Source: Colletotrichum lupini
Lineage: Eukaryota > Ascomycota > Sordariomycetes > Glomerellales > Glomerellaceae
Assembly (NCBI RefSeq): GCF_023278565.1
Contig: NC_064676.1
Location: 5,084,001 to 5,148,000 of the forward strand
Reading direction: 5' to 3'
Length of the DNA: 64,000 nucleotides
The notes below the pieces were generated by a model. It was not told where the DNA came from. It was given only the letters and a program-made list of their open reading frames with translations, and did no database searches. Both the position numbers and the translations under genes were made by a program. Of this stretch, positions 55,857-64,000 are shown piece after piece. Each line of letters begins with the position of its first letter. Positions within the stretch are counted from its first letter, which is position 1.

Positions 55857-57376
55857 AGTCATCGTGACTGCCTAGCGAGACAGACTAAAGATGCAAATAG
55901 TTCTGTAGGAAAAGGGACCACCTTACGGATACTGGAATACTCAAGGGCCCACAGGTTAGATGATACAGGTCCCATGGATCCCCAGTATTTGGACGAGTAG
56001 AGTCAGGATTACGTGTAGAGAATCAGGAAAATGGAAAATGCAAAATGCAAAAAGCACGGCGCGAACACTTCGTATTGATTTAATGCGCTTCCTTAGACCA
56101 TGTGAGAGTTGATCATCAATGAGCGGGTGAAGAGAAGAGATACCACCTTAGAAGGCCATGCTAAATGTTTGAAAGTTAGGCTTGCGATGAGCATCCGAGG
56201 ATATCGAACCTTGTGAGTGGGAAGTAAGCTTGGAAAGTCTTGGAATCCGGGGCATACTAGAACGAAGCTCTTCAGGGGCAAAAGGGTCGAAACCACTGTA
56301 GCTTATGGGAAAAGAGGCAGCTCGCAGTCTTTCTCTTGACCAGTTTCTCCTGCTCTTCTGCCTCTCTTCTATTGCATTTTGGAGTATCAGCTCCGGCATG
56401 GGAAGTTGGCGATGAACAATTTGGGTACGCGTATTCATAAGGCGGAAGATAAGGGCGAGCTAAGCTAGCGCTAGACGGGCAGGCGGGGTGGGGAGGAGCC
56501 GGGCTGATCGGCACGGCAGCCCGGGCGTTTTGTGGAGATATATCCTGACTAAGCCGGAATTCCGGACTGGGGTCTTTGGTTGACATCGCGAGAAGGAGGA
56601 ATATCGTCGACCCTTGTTTGCTCTTCCGGAATAAAGGGATGATGTCAAGCTGAATGAGAATATTGAATCATATGATATTGAAACGCAAATATAGAGCTGA
56701 AGCTCCGGATTCTACATCTCCATGAGTAGCCTCCATGAGATGAGGGATACTGGAAGGTGAAGGCCAAGGGTACTACTTATACCCATTCAACGTCGAATCT
56801 GTCACCAGCACACCATCCGGCCACTTGGCCGGGTGGTTAGACTCTGACGCAGAGTCGATAGTAAATGAAATACTCCAATGACTTCCGTGCTGGAAACGAG
56901 GGGCGCGCTGTTCGAATCCGGATAGGGGCGTAAATTATAAGGTCAGTATTCCCCCTCCCTCGTTCCTTCCTTTTTGGTTTTTGGCATGTATTAAGAGCAA
57001 GAAGGTGGAGGTTCACTTACGTCCGGACTTGGAATTGATCCGAACATAGTTGTTGCTCGTGAAGCTTCTATCATTTTCAAGAGACTATTTACTACCCGGC
57101 GTCTACGGGCATCATTAGGTGCTTAAGCTACCGCCAGATAGGAAGGTCAAGCTTGGGTAAGGAATTTATGAGTAAGAAAGCTCGAGTCCACTCAGGTTAC
57201 ATAAGGTTGCAAGAATTGGATTGACTGGAAGCCTGAACCTTTTGCGGAGCAGAGCAGTTTAGGCATGAAATAGATGAGTAACTTAGAGGTCGACATGATT
57301 CTATCATCAATTGAAAATGCATCATTGTCAATTCACTTGACTCTGTGCCACTTATGACTATACTGGCCATTACGCT
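55857..57376. other. Intergenic region downstream of eIF2A
   Basis: About 1.5 kb. It contains a tRNA-like element (listed separately) and a Pro-rich frame of 104 codons at 56272-56586 (minus), starting MSTKDPSPEFRL, that I cannot support as a gene. The rest is spacer with no recognised feature. Confidence 0.4.
56826..56919 (+). other. tRNA-like element (A-box and B-box), probably a tRNA-derived relic
   Basis: An A-box-like TGGCCGGGTGG is at 56826-56836 and a B-box-like GTTCGAATCC at 56910-56919. Between them, GACTC (56840-56844) and GAGTC (56852-56856) form a perfect five-pair stem with a seven-base loop, as in an anticodon arm. However, the base before the would-be anticodon is G instead of the invariant T. 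The T-stem around TTCGAAT pairs poorly, and no seven-pair acceptor stem can be drawn at the right distance. It is therefore more likely a decayed tRNA or SINE head than a working tRNA. Confidence 0.35.
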
Positions 57377-58222
57377 TCAGCAACGTTGGCGCTTTGTCCT
57401 CGCCTCCCCACCATGAGCAGCAAATCCATCATCACTCTGCCCATCCCGATCCCGCTGCCCCTTCAAAATAGCATTCATCTCATTCTGCCTCCTCAACAGC
57501 ACAACATCATACCCCCTCAACCTCCTCTCCGAAGCCTTCTCCATCCGGAACTTCTGCATCCTCACCCCCAAAACGCTCCGAATCTTGCGTACTGTCTGGT
57601 ACTCAGCCAGCTCATTACTCGAAAGACTCGCCTGCCCGCCCGAAAGATTCCTCCTCGCCCTCTTCATCCTCAGATAAAACTTCACAAGCGGCAGCACAAT
57701 GTCCCTATTCTCCACGATCCACGCCACATTCTCTTTCGTTGCGCCCGTTGTGCCACACACCTCGTCGACGCAGGACGCCATGTCCTCGTACCGCGCCGCC
57801 GTCTTCTTGTTCTCCCTGTCGAGCGGCTTCACGTCCTTGAGCACGTCGAGCTTCATCCAGGGTTGCGGCTGGCAGCCGATCTGCTCGAAGCGGTCGTACA
57901 TTTCGAGCTCGCGCACGTCAGCTTCCCTCTTGGCGATGGCGACGGGGTCGCGTTTGGGGTTGGGTGTTGCTGCGAAGGCGGTGTAGACGGCTAGACTGCG
58001 GTTGTGGGAGACTACGTCGGCGAGGGCGCTTGTTTTTTCGAGGAGGGTCTCGACTTCGTCTTCGTTTTTGGGTAGTGAGATGATTGTGGTAGGGTGTGGT
58101 GGTCTGTCGTTGAAGTTGATGGAAGCTAGTGTTGCTTTGCAGCTGGTGGTACTGGTGGTATCTGCCTCGGGCCTTGATCTCTTGCGACTCGCGGCCATTG
58201 TTGCGGTGATTGACTCTGCCAT
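57377..58222 (-). CDS. Unrecognised nuclear-type protein
   Basis: A single exon of 281 residues from MAESITATMAASRKR; an in-frame upstream Met at 58513 would add a Ser/Arg-rich stretch that looks like leader. The N-terminus has a basic RKRSRPE cluster that may be a nuclear signal. A helical, charged region follows: PKNEDEVETLLEKTSALADV, KREADVRELEMYDRFEQIG, and a block with ASCVDEVCGTTGATKENVAW and LPLVKFYLRMKRARRNLSGG. The C-terminal third is rich in Arg/Lys/Glu (KIRSVLGVRMQKFRMEKASE) and may form a coiled coil. I do not recognise a domain. The long, biased, motif-like frame supports a real gene. Confidence 0.6.
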   Translation of the reverse strand: MAESITATMAASRKRSRPEADTTSTTSCKATLASINFNDRPPHPTTIISLPKNEDEVETLLEKTSALADVVSHNRSLAVYTAFAATPNPKRDPVAIAKREADVRELEMYDRFEQIGCQPQPWMKLDVLKDVKPLDRENKKTAARYEDMASCVDEVCGTTGATKENVAWIVENRDIVLPLVKFYLRMKRARRNLSGGQASLSSNELAEYQTVRKIRSVLGVRMQKFRMEKASERRLRGYDVVLLRRQNEMNAILKGQRDRDGQSDDGFAAHGGEARTKRQRC

Positions 58223-58921
58223 GTTTGGAATATTCCTAGATTTTTTGCCGCGCAGATTACTATGTGTGGTAGACGAAAAAGGAGGGTTGAGGCTACCTTG
58301 GGGGAGAATGTAACCGTAAGGGTAACGCGCGGATCTCATGGGAGAGTGAGAGTGAGATAAGGTAGCTCGGCATCGCACGTGTCCAACCTTCTTCGTCTGA
58401 TAATTATCACGGGCGGGGGAAGCTAAACGCAAACAAACCCGGGGTCTTAGCACCACCACAGAATTGATCGCTGAAACGTTCCCGAAGGGTGGCACACAAT
58501 GGGTTGGAAACATTGTTTAAGCGCAGTGACTCGGGTTCTGTAGGGCTTGGCGTCGTTCCTCGGTTTCGCAATGAATCGGTCTTTGCTCGATAACATGGAG
58601 AATTGCCATTGTCCCACAGTGGTTGGTGTGTGCGCAGACAGAAGCACCTTTGCAAAAAACTTCGTGGATTCATTCATCATTCATCGCTCATCATTTGTCT
58701 ACTTTGATCTCTGTGTCCTGATGAAATAGGGGTTGACACCATTCTCAAAGCTGTGTACTTCGTGCATTTTCTGGAAGCATCTTCTATCTATCTCTTTATT
58801 GAGGTGCCAGAGTCTATCAGATAGGGCTGTTCCGACGACGCAATGCGAGCTACTTTGCTCAAATACTGGACTTTGCCCCAATTGGTTTGTACCAAAAATC
58901 CCAAGTCCTCTCTATTCAAGC
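58223..58921. other. Intergenic region
   Basis: About 700 bp between two genes on the minus strand: the promoter of one and the 3' side of the other. No further feature is supported. Confidence 0.4.
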
Positions 58922-60106
58922 CTAGGGACTTCTATCCATTCTCTTAGTCTTGGCCATCTTGCTCATTCTCTTCATCCGCTTCCCCATCTCTTTCAATTGT
59001 CGATCCGCCTGCTCCCACTCCTCTCCCGTGAACTGATCACGGGATCTATTGACGGAATCAAAAAGGTCCTCGAGGGCCGCAACACAGTTGTGCTTCTCCT
59101 TGGGCGCTTCGACTGGCTCGGTAGTCGCGACGGTCCGGATGGGCGAGAGACCGAGTGGCGACTGACGCTCCATCGAAGGCTTGGGCGATTCCTTGCGTTC
59201 AAAAAGACGACGGCCTCGACGTCTTCCCATCCAAAGGGGCTCTTGATCATCGCTGTCCGAGTCGGTCGAGGTAACAAGACGATCTCGACGTCTACTTATC
59301 GAAAGGGACTCCTGGTCGTCGCTATCAGAGTCGATTGAGACCGTGGGTGACGATCCGTCGCTTTGAGGAGGTGTGATGAGCGTTCCAGCGGGCCATACTC
59401 TAGGAAGACCTGCAGACTTCGCAAGGGGCCGTCGGCGGCGCACAATGATGTCGTCGTCGGAGCTCTCGACGTCGTAAACGGACTTGTCGACAGATTGATG
59501 ATGCTTCGCTCTCTTGGGTGTGATGACTGGGCTCAATGGACTCTCCGCCTTTCTCTTCTTGCTTGTCGCGGGTCGTTCTGCAACGAAAATGACGTCTTCA
59601 GTGTCTTCTTCTGTATCGTGTTGGTCGTTCATTCCACACTGCTGTAGGGAGCGGGAAAGACCTCGGACATCTCTGTCCTCTTCGACAGAGTCTTCTTCTA
59701 TCTCTTCCTCCTCTTCTTCAACACGTGTGTTTCCAAGCTCTTCGTTGTCGACATCGTCAAACGGTAAAAGGCGGGCAGCGTCTTGACGCCAGGTTCTGAG
59801 AATGTCGGTAGCCTTCAATCTGTCACGCTTCCAATAATTGTTCTCGAGCAGAGGGTACATCTTAGGCAGAAGTATAGATGTGGCTATATTGGCGTTCTCT
59901 CCATTCCACCAGAAGGAACGCGCTGTCGGCATCAAGTGAGCCTTGTAACATTCGGTTATGAGATGTTGATCATTGTCGTTTACCAGCTGAGTAGCGAGAT
60001 GGGGACACTGAGAGTTCCAATTATCAATTGCATTCGTCAATGCTAAGAAGGCAAGCTGCTCATGCAGAGACGCGCGATCGCCTCGATCGTCGTTGAAGTC
60101 ATCCAT
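58922..60106 (-). CDS. Unrecognised acidic protein with SUMO-interaction-like motifs
   Basis: A single exon of 394 residues from MDDFNDDRGDRASL; an upstream in-frame Met (60277) would add a hydrophobic stretch and is less likely. Residues 1-110 look folded (LALTNAIDNWNSQCP, RSFWWNGENANIATSILLP, LLENNYWKRDRLKATDILR). An acidic run (EEEEEEIEED) is near 130. Two motifs resemble SUMO-interaction motifs: EDVIFVAE near 170 and DDDIIVRRR near 220. From about 255 to 300 a module is duplicated: DSDSDDQE followed by RRRDR or RRRGRR. The C-terminus is a basic coiled coil (KEMGKRMKRMSKMAKTKRM). KKRKAE and similar clusters suggest the nucleus. No enzyme domain is seen and no family is recognised. Confidence 0.6.
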   Translation of the reverse strand: MDDFNDDRGDRASLHEQLAFLALTNAIDNWNSQCPHLATQLVNDNDQHLITECYKAHLMPTARSFWWNGENANIATSILLPKMYPLLENNYWKRDRLKATDILRTWRQDAARLLPFDDVDNEELGNTRVEEEEEEIEEDSVEEDRDVRGLSRSLQQCGMNDQHDTEEDTEDVIFVAERPATSKKRKAESPLSPVITPKRAKHHQSVDKSVYDVESSDDDIIVRRRRPLAKSAGLPRVWPAGTLITPPQSDGSSPTVSIDSDSDDQESLSISRRRDRLVTSTDSDSDDQEPLWMGRRRGRRLFERKESPKPSMERQSPLGLSPIRTVATTEPVEAPKEKHNCVAALEDLFDSVNRSRDQFTGEEWEQADRQLKEMGKRMKRMSKMAKTKRMDRSP

Positions 60107-61085
60107 CCTTTGGGTGTGCCGCGTGTTAGCATGACTGAAAGTTGGGATTGGGAGCTGTGATATTTCTAATAGCTGAAGATACCTGAATACGATCCGGAGT
60201 AGTAGCTCAATGCATGTCTGAATGAAGCTGAGAGGGTCTCTAATAACAGAGAAGCTAAGGAAACTGTCGATGGCCAAGTTAGCTGTGAGCGACCTCCAGA
60301 TAGTGTGATAGGATATTTTCTTACATCAAGTGAAAAGTAGACTCATCGATGACTTCAATTAACGATTGACTGCCGGAAGTTCCTGGATTGATAATGGACC
60401 GGGCTCGCAAGACGATATTAGAGTGAGGTTCGTGGGAAAATATGGTAGGAAGGCCTAAGGAGCGAGGGCCGTCGAGGCGAGTGGGTGAATTGAAGAAATG
60501 AGATAAGATTCGCGACTCTCTTTTCCTTCCTGAAGTGGACAAGTAAAATGTCAAATTTGCCGTTATATTTTGCCTTTTTGTACCTCACTTCTTTCTGGGA
60601 AGGAACGGTGGTTTCGTGGGGCTCTTGAATCCTGCCTTCCTTAAATCTAAGGTGCCTTAGGGTCTGGACGGTTTGGAAACGTACCTTGTTATAAGTTCTA
60701 TCAACAGTCTACCGGTACTTGGTGAGGAAGGCGTGTCAACCAAGTTCCAAAAAAATTGAGAGGCAGTAGTCGTCATGAAGGCATCAAAAAGGTGAAGGCA
60801 TTAGAATACACCATTTTTTTGACACCATACGCTTTCCAATCACATCCTGTGCCGTATCTTAATAAGACAAAGGCAAGTATGGTCGAAGTTGTCTTCATGG
60901 AGTTAATTAGTAGAAACTGAGCATTGTATTCTAGGGTGACCTTTGCTTCTACTCCGAGTCTAAAGGGCCGCTGCCTTGTCTCTAGCTACATCCCATTGGA
61001 TACTTGTATTTTGTATTATAACTTCTACAACATGCTCTCTTACATCTTGAAACTCAATACGTGCATTACCGGGATAACTACAGCG
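60107..61085. other. Intergenic region left of the aldolase relic
   Basis: About 1.0 kb. It includes the promoter of the minus-strand gene. From about 60900 the frame leading into the aldolase relic is open but has no motif. Nothing else is supported. Confidence 0.4.
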
Positions 61086-61970
61086 ATGAGCGCATGCGGA
61101 CATTCAGCAGCACTTACAAATCACAACTCTGGTATCCGGTCATCGTACGGCAATTATTCTACGGAGAATGCTTGGAAATTGGCCAGAAAGGACATCAAGC
61201 CACCTGTCACCGATGTGCACTTTGTGATGAGCGGGATGCTAGTCAACACCGTGGCTGCTGCTTGAATTGCACTCAGCTCTGGGGCACATAGTCGTACGCG
61301 TACCCAAGGCCACCTAGGCTTTGACCCACAAGATAACCATGGCGCGGCCAGTTGAAGGCAAGTTAACAGTGGCTGGGGTCAAGCAGGCGTCGAGTGACAA
61401 TTCGCACTAACCGTGCATGGCGAAGCCCGGTCTCGTGTACGTCCCCAATCCTACGGAAATCCGGTCGCTGTAAAGTAATGCACAGCCGGACAAGATCGTC
61501 AAAGTCTGCAAGAGGCACAAGATCCTCGACGGTGCACCTATCGATATAGCGTTACTTGCGGAGGGGAGTAATCTTATACTTGAGGATATTGGCCGCCTGA
61601 TGGAGTCTTCTGCATACCTAAGGTAGGCGGCACCAAGTTTGGTGCACTTCAAGGCGAGGCCATTGTCATCAACAAACCTGTGTTACAGGATGACTTTAGA
61701 CTTCACCGCAAGCAACGAGACAGTCTCATAGCAAAGGACTGACCCATGGGTCTTCAGTTCGAGGCTCTCTCCGGCTCAGATCTCTTCCTTGAACTCGCCT
61801 CCAATGTCAACATCACAGAAAAATTGCCTTTCTATTTGCACAGCACGGGCTGAATATGCGTCGGGTTGCTGGTACACAAAACTATGACCGATCAGGTCTT
61901 TGGAATCTTTCTAGACGAAGTCATTGCGAAGCTTGAGAGTTCCCTTTCCCAAATGTCAGTGACGCAGTGA
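61086..61970 (+). pseudogene. Decayed threonine-aldolase-like (PLP-dependent beta-eliminating lyase) gene
   Basis: Fragments in family order lie on the + strand. Near 61086-61262 (frame 0): YGNYSTENAWKLARKDI then PPVTDVHFVMSGMLVNTVAA, the region that in relatives reads DVHF-GGT--N. Near 61417-61623 (frame 1): MAKPGLVYVPNPTEIRSL then KIVKVCKRHKILDGAP and NLILEDIGRLMES. From 61623 (frame 0): VGGTKFGALQGEAIVINK, DDFRLHRKQRDSLIAKD and MGLQFEAL, then DQVFGIFLDEVIAKLESSL. The PLP lysine of GGTK survives (codon 61635-61637). Stops interrupt at 61263, 61471, 61624, 61740 and 61851, with two frame changes. The C-terminal domain is missing where TA-rich DNA begins. Functional relatives cleave threonine or allo-threonine to glycine and acetaldehyde. 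This copy cannot encode a working enzyme. Confidence 0.78.
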
Positions 61971-62040
61971 ATCTGTCGGATTGGAAGTCCAATTCGACCG
62001 CGGCATACAGCCGACTGCGCAGGGGCTAATTAGGGGCCCT

Positions 62041-62220
62041 ATTTACGATTATCATAGCTAGCCTAACCTATAGTTAGAACCTCTTTTTTATACTTACTAC
62101 GTAGATATTTATATAGTTTAATTAATCTCTTCGTTAACTACGGTTCGAACTAACTACCCTATAATAGGGATACTAATAAATACGTCTTAGCTATTTAACT
62201 ATAATATTTCTAGCATAAGT
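62041..62220. repeat. TA-rich island resembling RIP-degraded repeat DNA
   Basis: About 180 bp of strongly AT-rich DNA, full of TA dinucleotides (CTA, TTA, TATA), lies sharply between DNA of ordinary composition. This is the signature expected from repeat-induced point mutation, which turns CA into TA in duplicated sequence. It starts about 70 bp after the aldolase relic. No source element can be recognised. Confidence 0.5.
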
Positions 62221-63655
62221 GTGATGCCAGTTCGATACGTCAAGATCATGAGCCTCGGGGCCTCGGCTGCTGCACTATTTACATCTTGTCTGGTTTGGTT
62301 TAGTCCATCAAGTTCGAGGCTTCATCGCAACTGCTTCCGGAAGAGGGGATTGTACGAGACGAAATTCACCGTCACTTCACGCAAACGAAGTTCTTACTCT
62401 TGATTTCTTGCCGTGTGTGATGGTGTGCTCATAAAAAATCTGTGAGGATAAATTGCAAGTCTGTGTAGGTCAACGTCAAGAAATGGACATTTGGTCAGGC
62501 CCCCTGAGTGATGGTTTGTCTGCCTCGGCACTCGGACTACGAGGGGATCGCGATGTTCTCAACTTGACAGGGATCTGGCTTCTCCAGGGTCGCCCTCCAA
62601 TCGCATCTCATAAGATGGCCGATTCTGGCCAATGGTGGATACGCACCAATGTGACGCAGTCTGCATGCACCCCAGGCGGGGTTGTGGAATAGCGGGACTC
62701 ACAGCAATAGAATCCTTCGCGGGATTTACTCAAAATGGTAAGAACATGGCCTCTCATCTATATCAGACAGCTCACTGCAACTGGTTGACTTAGACACGCG
62801 ACTTTCCATTCAGTCTTGGCCCCTTTTCAGCCCCCACAGACAATTCCCCGAAAACATCGCGGTGGGGGCACAGAAGCAAGCTGGTTCCCCGCAGGATACG
62901 TTGACGTTCAACGGCTTGGAACGGTGCTGCAGGATGCTGCTCACATTTTCCCATTGTGGAACTCAAATCGGACGGTTGACAGCTGTTGAACTCAATGAAT
63001 TTCTGAATCCTTCCCAGGTGACAGAGCAAACCAATGTTATTGTTCGTCATACGGAACGGAACTTCGGCAAACGGAGGCTCAGTGTGAAACAGCTTGCGGG
63101 CAAAAAAGAAACGCAGCGACACACTGACATGTTCATATAAATTATCCGTCTGAACTGATAGCGCGGCCCGAGCCTCTGTGCGCCCTTAGGGTAAAGATAC
63201 ACCATTGGACGAGGCCAAAGCGACAAGCACGGATGTGTCCTTCACGTGGCGTAGTCCTGTCTGTCTGCACCGCCGCAATGAGGTCCTATTCTTATTGTGC
63301 ATGTCTTACTCTGGCCTCATGTGGGCAGAAAATCCATGTACATCAGGTCACTTGTCTTGAAAAGTGAAATTGGCGGGTAACGGTGATGTATTTTGGAAAG
63401 AAAAGATGCAGCACTCAAGCAAGACTAACAATCGCGTGTCTTGGCCAAAGCCAGACAGGATAGAAACAAAAGAACAGAAGCCTCCGGAAGCCTCATGTCG
63501 CAAGCAAAACAAAAAGAGGACCCAGCCAGTTTTTTCATGATATGTGCGGAACCACTCCCATCAGCCCACTCAGCAAATCTGATCGCGGGCACCGTTCTCA
63601 ATGAGATGGCAATGCCCCTTGTGGGCCTCAGGACGGCAGATGGTGCAAGACAACC
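62221..63655. other. Gene-free region left of the cutinase gene
   Basis: About 1.4 kb. Frames at 62453-62692 (+) and 62790-63122 (-) have no motifs and are not called. The right end should be the cutinase 3' UTR. Confidence 0.4.
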
Positions 63656-64000
63656 TTAAGCCTGAACCTTCTTGATCTGCGCAATGAGGAAGTCGGCTCC
63701 CTCCTGGGCGTTGGCGCCGTACGAAAGGTGAGGTGCCAGGACGGCGGCACTCAAGTTTCCGTCGCAGACAGTGTCGCGGGGGTTGGCGGCGCAGATGATC
63801 TTGATCTTGTCCTTGGGGAAGTTGGGGATCTGGCCGCTGTCGGCGCGGAACTGGGTGTCTCCGAAGGTGACCACTCCGGCGATCTGGTTCTTCTGCGCAT
63901 CGGGGGCGTTCTCGATGGCGCGGTGGTTTACGGCAGCACCTTGGCTGTTTTCGAAGCGGTCAGCATCTCAAGTCAGGCGAGTAAGTGAGAAACGAAGGTG
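63656..64000 (-). CDS. Cutinase family serine esterase, 3' part only (continues beyond window)
   Basis: The last exon is 63656-63944 (minus), 95 residues; the sequence to 64000 is intron, and the 5' exons lie outside the window. The exon opens in the middle of the nucleophile serine codon: the acceptor supplies C-CAA-GGT, so upstream AG would complete GYSQG. It continues GAAVNHRAIE, AGVVTFGDTQ, then ICAANPRDTVCDG and APHLSYG. The Asp in RDTVC, flanked by the conserved Cys pair, and the His in PHLSYG are the other triad members. Cutinases are secreted hydrolases of cutin and related polyesters, important on plant surfaces; acetylxylan esterases share the fold, so specificity is open. The N-terminal signal peptide cannot be checked here. 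Confidence 0.88.

Noticed and set aside
56272..56586. Minus-strand Pro/Ser-rich frame of 104 codons
   Set aside because: Too short and unbiased to separate from noncoding DNA; an overlapping frame (56148-56438) is equally open and neither has motifs.

Overview
The window looks like nuclear DNA of a filamentous ascomycete (Pezizomycotina, probably a Sordariomycete). Genes are rich in short introns of about 48-225 bp, with GT..AG ends and CTGAC/CTAAC-type branch points. Long pyrimidine-rich leaders precede several genes. The gene content is typical of moulds: a PNP-NACHT-ankyrin NLR-like protein, a Zn(II)2Cys6 regulator, a fungal rhodopsin-domain membrane protein and a cutinase. Species cannot be fixed from sequence alone. 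All exon models below were built by hand from reading frame, splice signals and family motifs.

Layout. 1-4.6 kb: a Nab3-like RNA-binding protein (+) and a RidA/YjgF enamine deaminase (-). 5.5-12 kb: a large PNP-NACHT-ankyrin NLR-like protein followed, on the same strand, by a CorA-like two-helix membrane protein. 13-16.2 kb: a ferric reductase (+) converging on a VanZ-like membrane protein (-). 17.7-21.3 kb: SAGA subunit Spt7. 23.7-27.8 kb: a Zn(II)2Cys6 regulator (-) divergent from an alpha-glucoside/maltose-type MFS permease (+) that carries an in-frame TGA in its conserved GRR motif. 28.4-32.6 kb: an unknown small basic protein and a six-exon aldo-keto reductase. 34.3-47.2 kb is a core housekeeping block: Vps74/GOLPH3, Rrp14/SURF6, Hpc2 and Rba50/RPAP1, with a 4.2 kb gene-poor gap containing a long purine-rich strand. 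49.6-55.9 kb: a seven-helix rhodopsin-domain protein and eIF2A. 57.4-60.1 kb: two unrecognised nuclear-looking proteins. 61-64 kb is accessory in character: a wrecked threonine-aldolase-like gene, a TA-rich island resembling RIP-damaged DNA, and the 3' end of a cutinase running off the window.

How the genes relate. Most are unrelated core functions (RNA surveillance, SAGA, HIR histone chaperone, rRNA processing, Pol II assembly, Golgi glycosylation, translation). Two local units may be functional. One is the regulator/permease pair sharing a 690 bp promoter. The other is the NLR/CorA-like tandem pair. The best leads for novelty are that tandem pair, the two in-frame TGA codons in otherwise intact frames (permease; rhodopsin-domain protein), the decayed aldolase beside the TA-rich island, and a tRNA-like A-box/B-box element near 56.9 kb. 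I saw no intact transposon, rRNA gene, CRISPR array or convincing functional tRNA.
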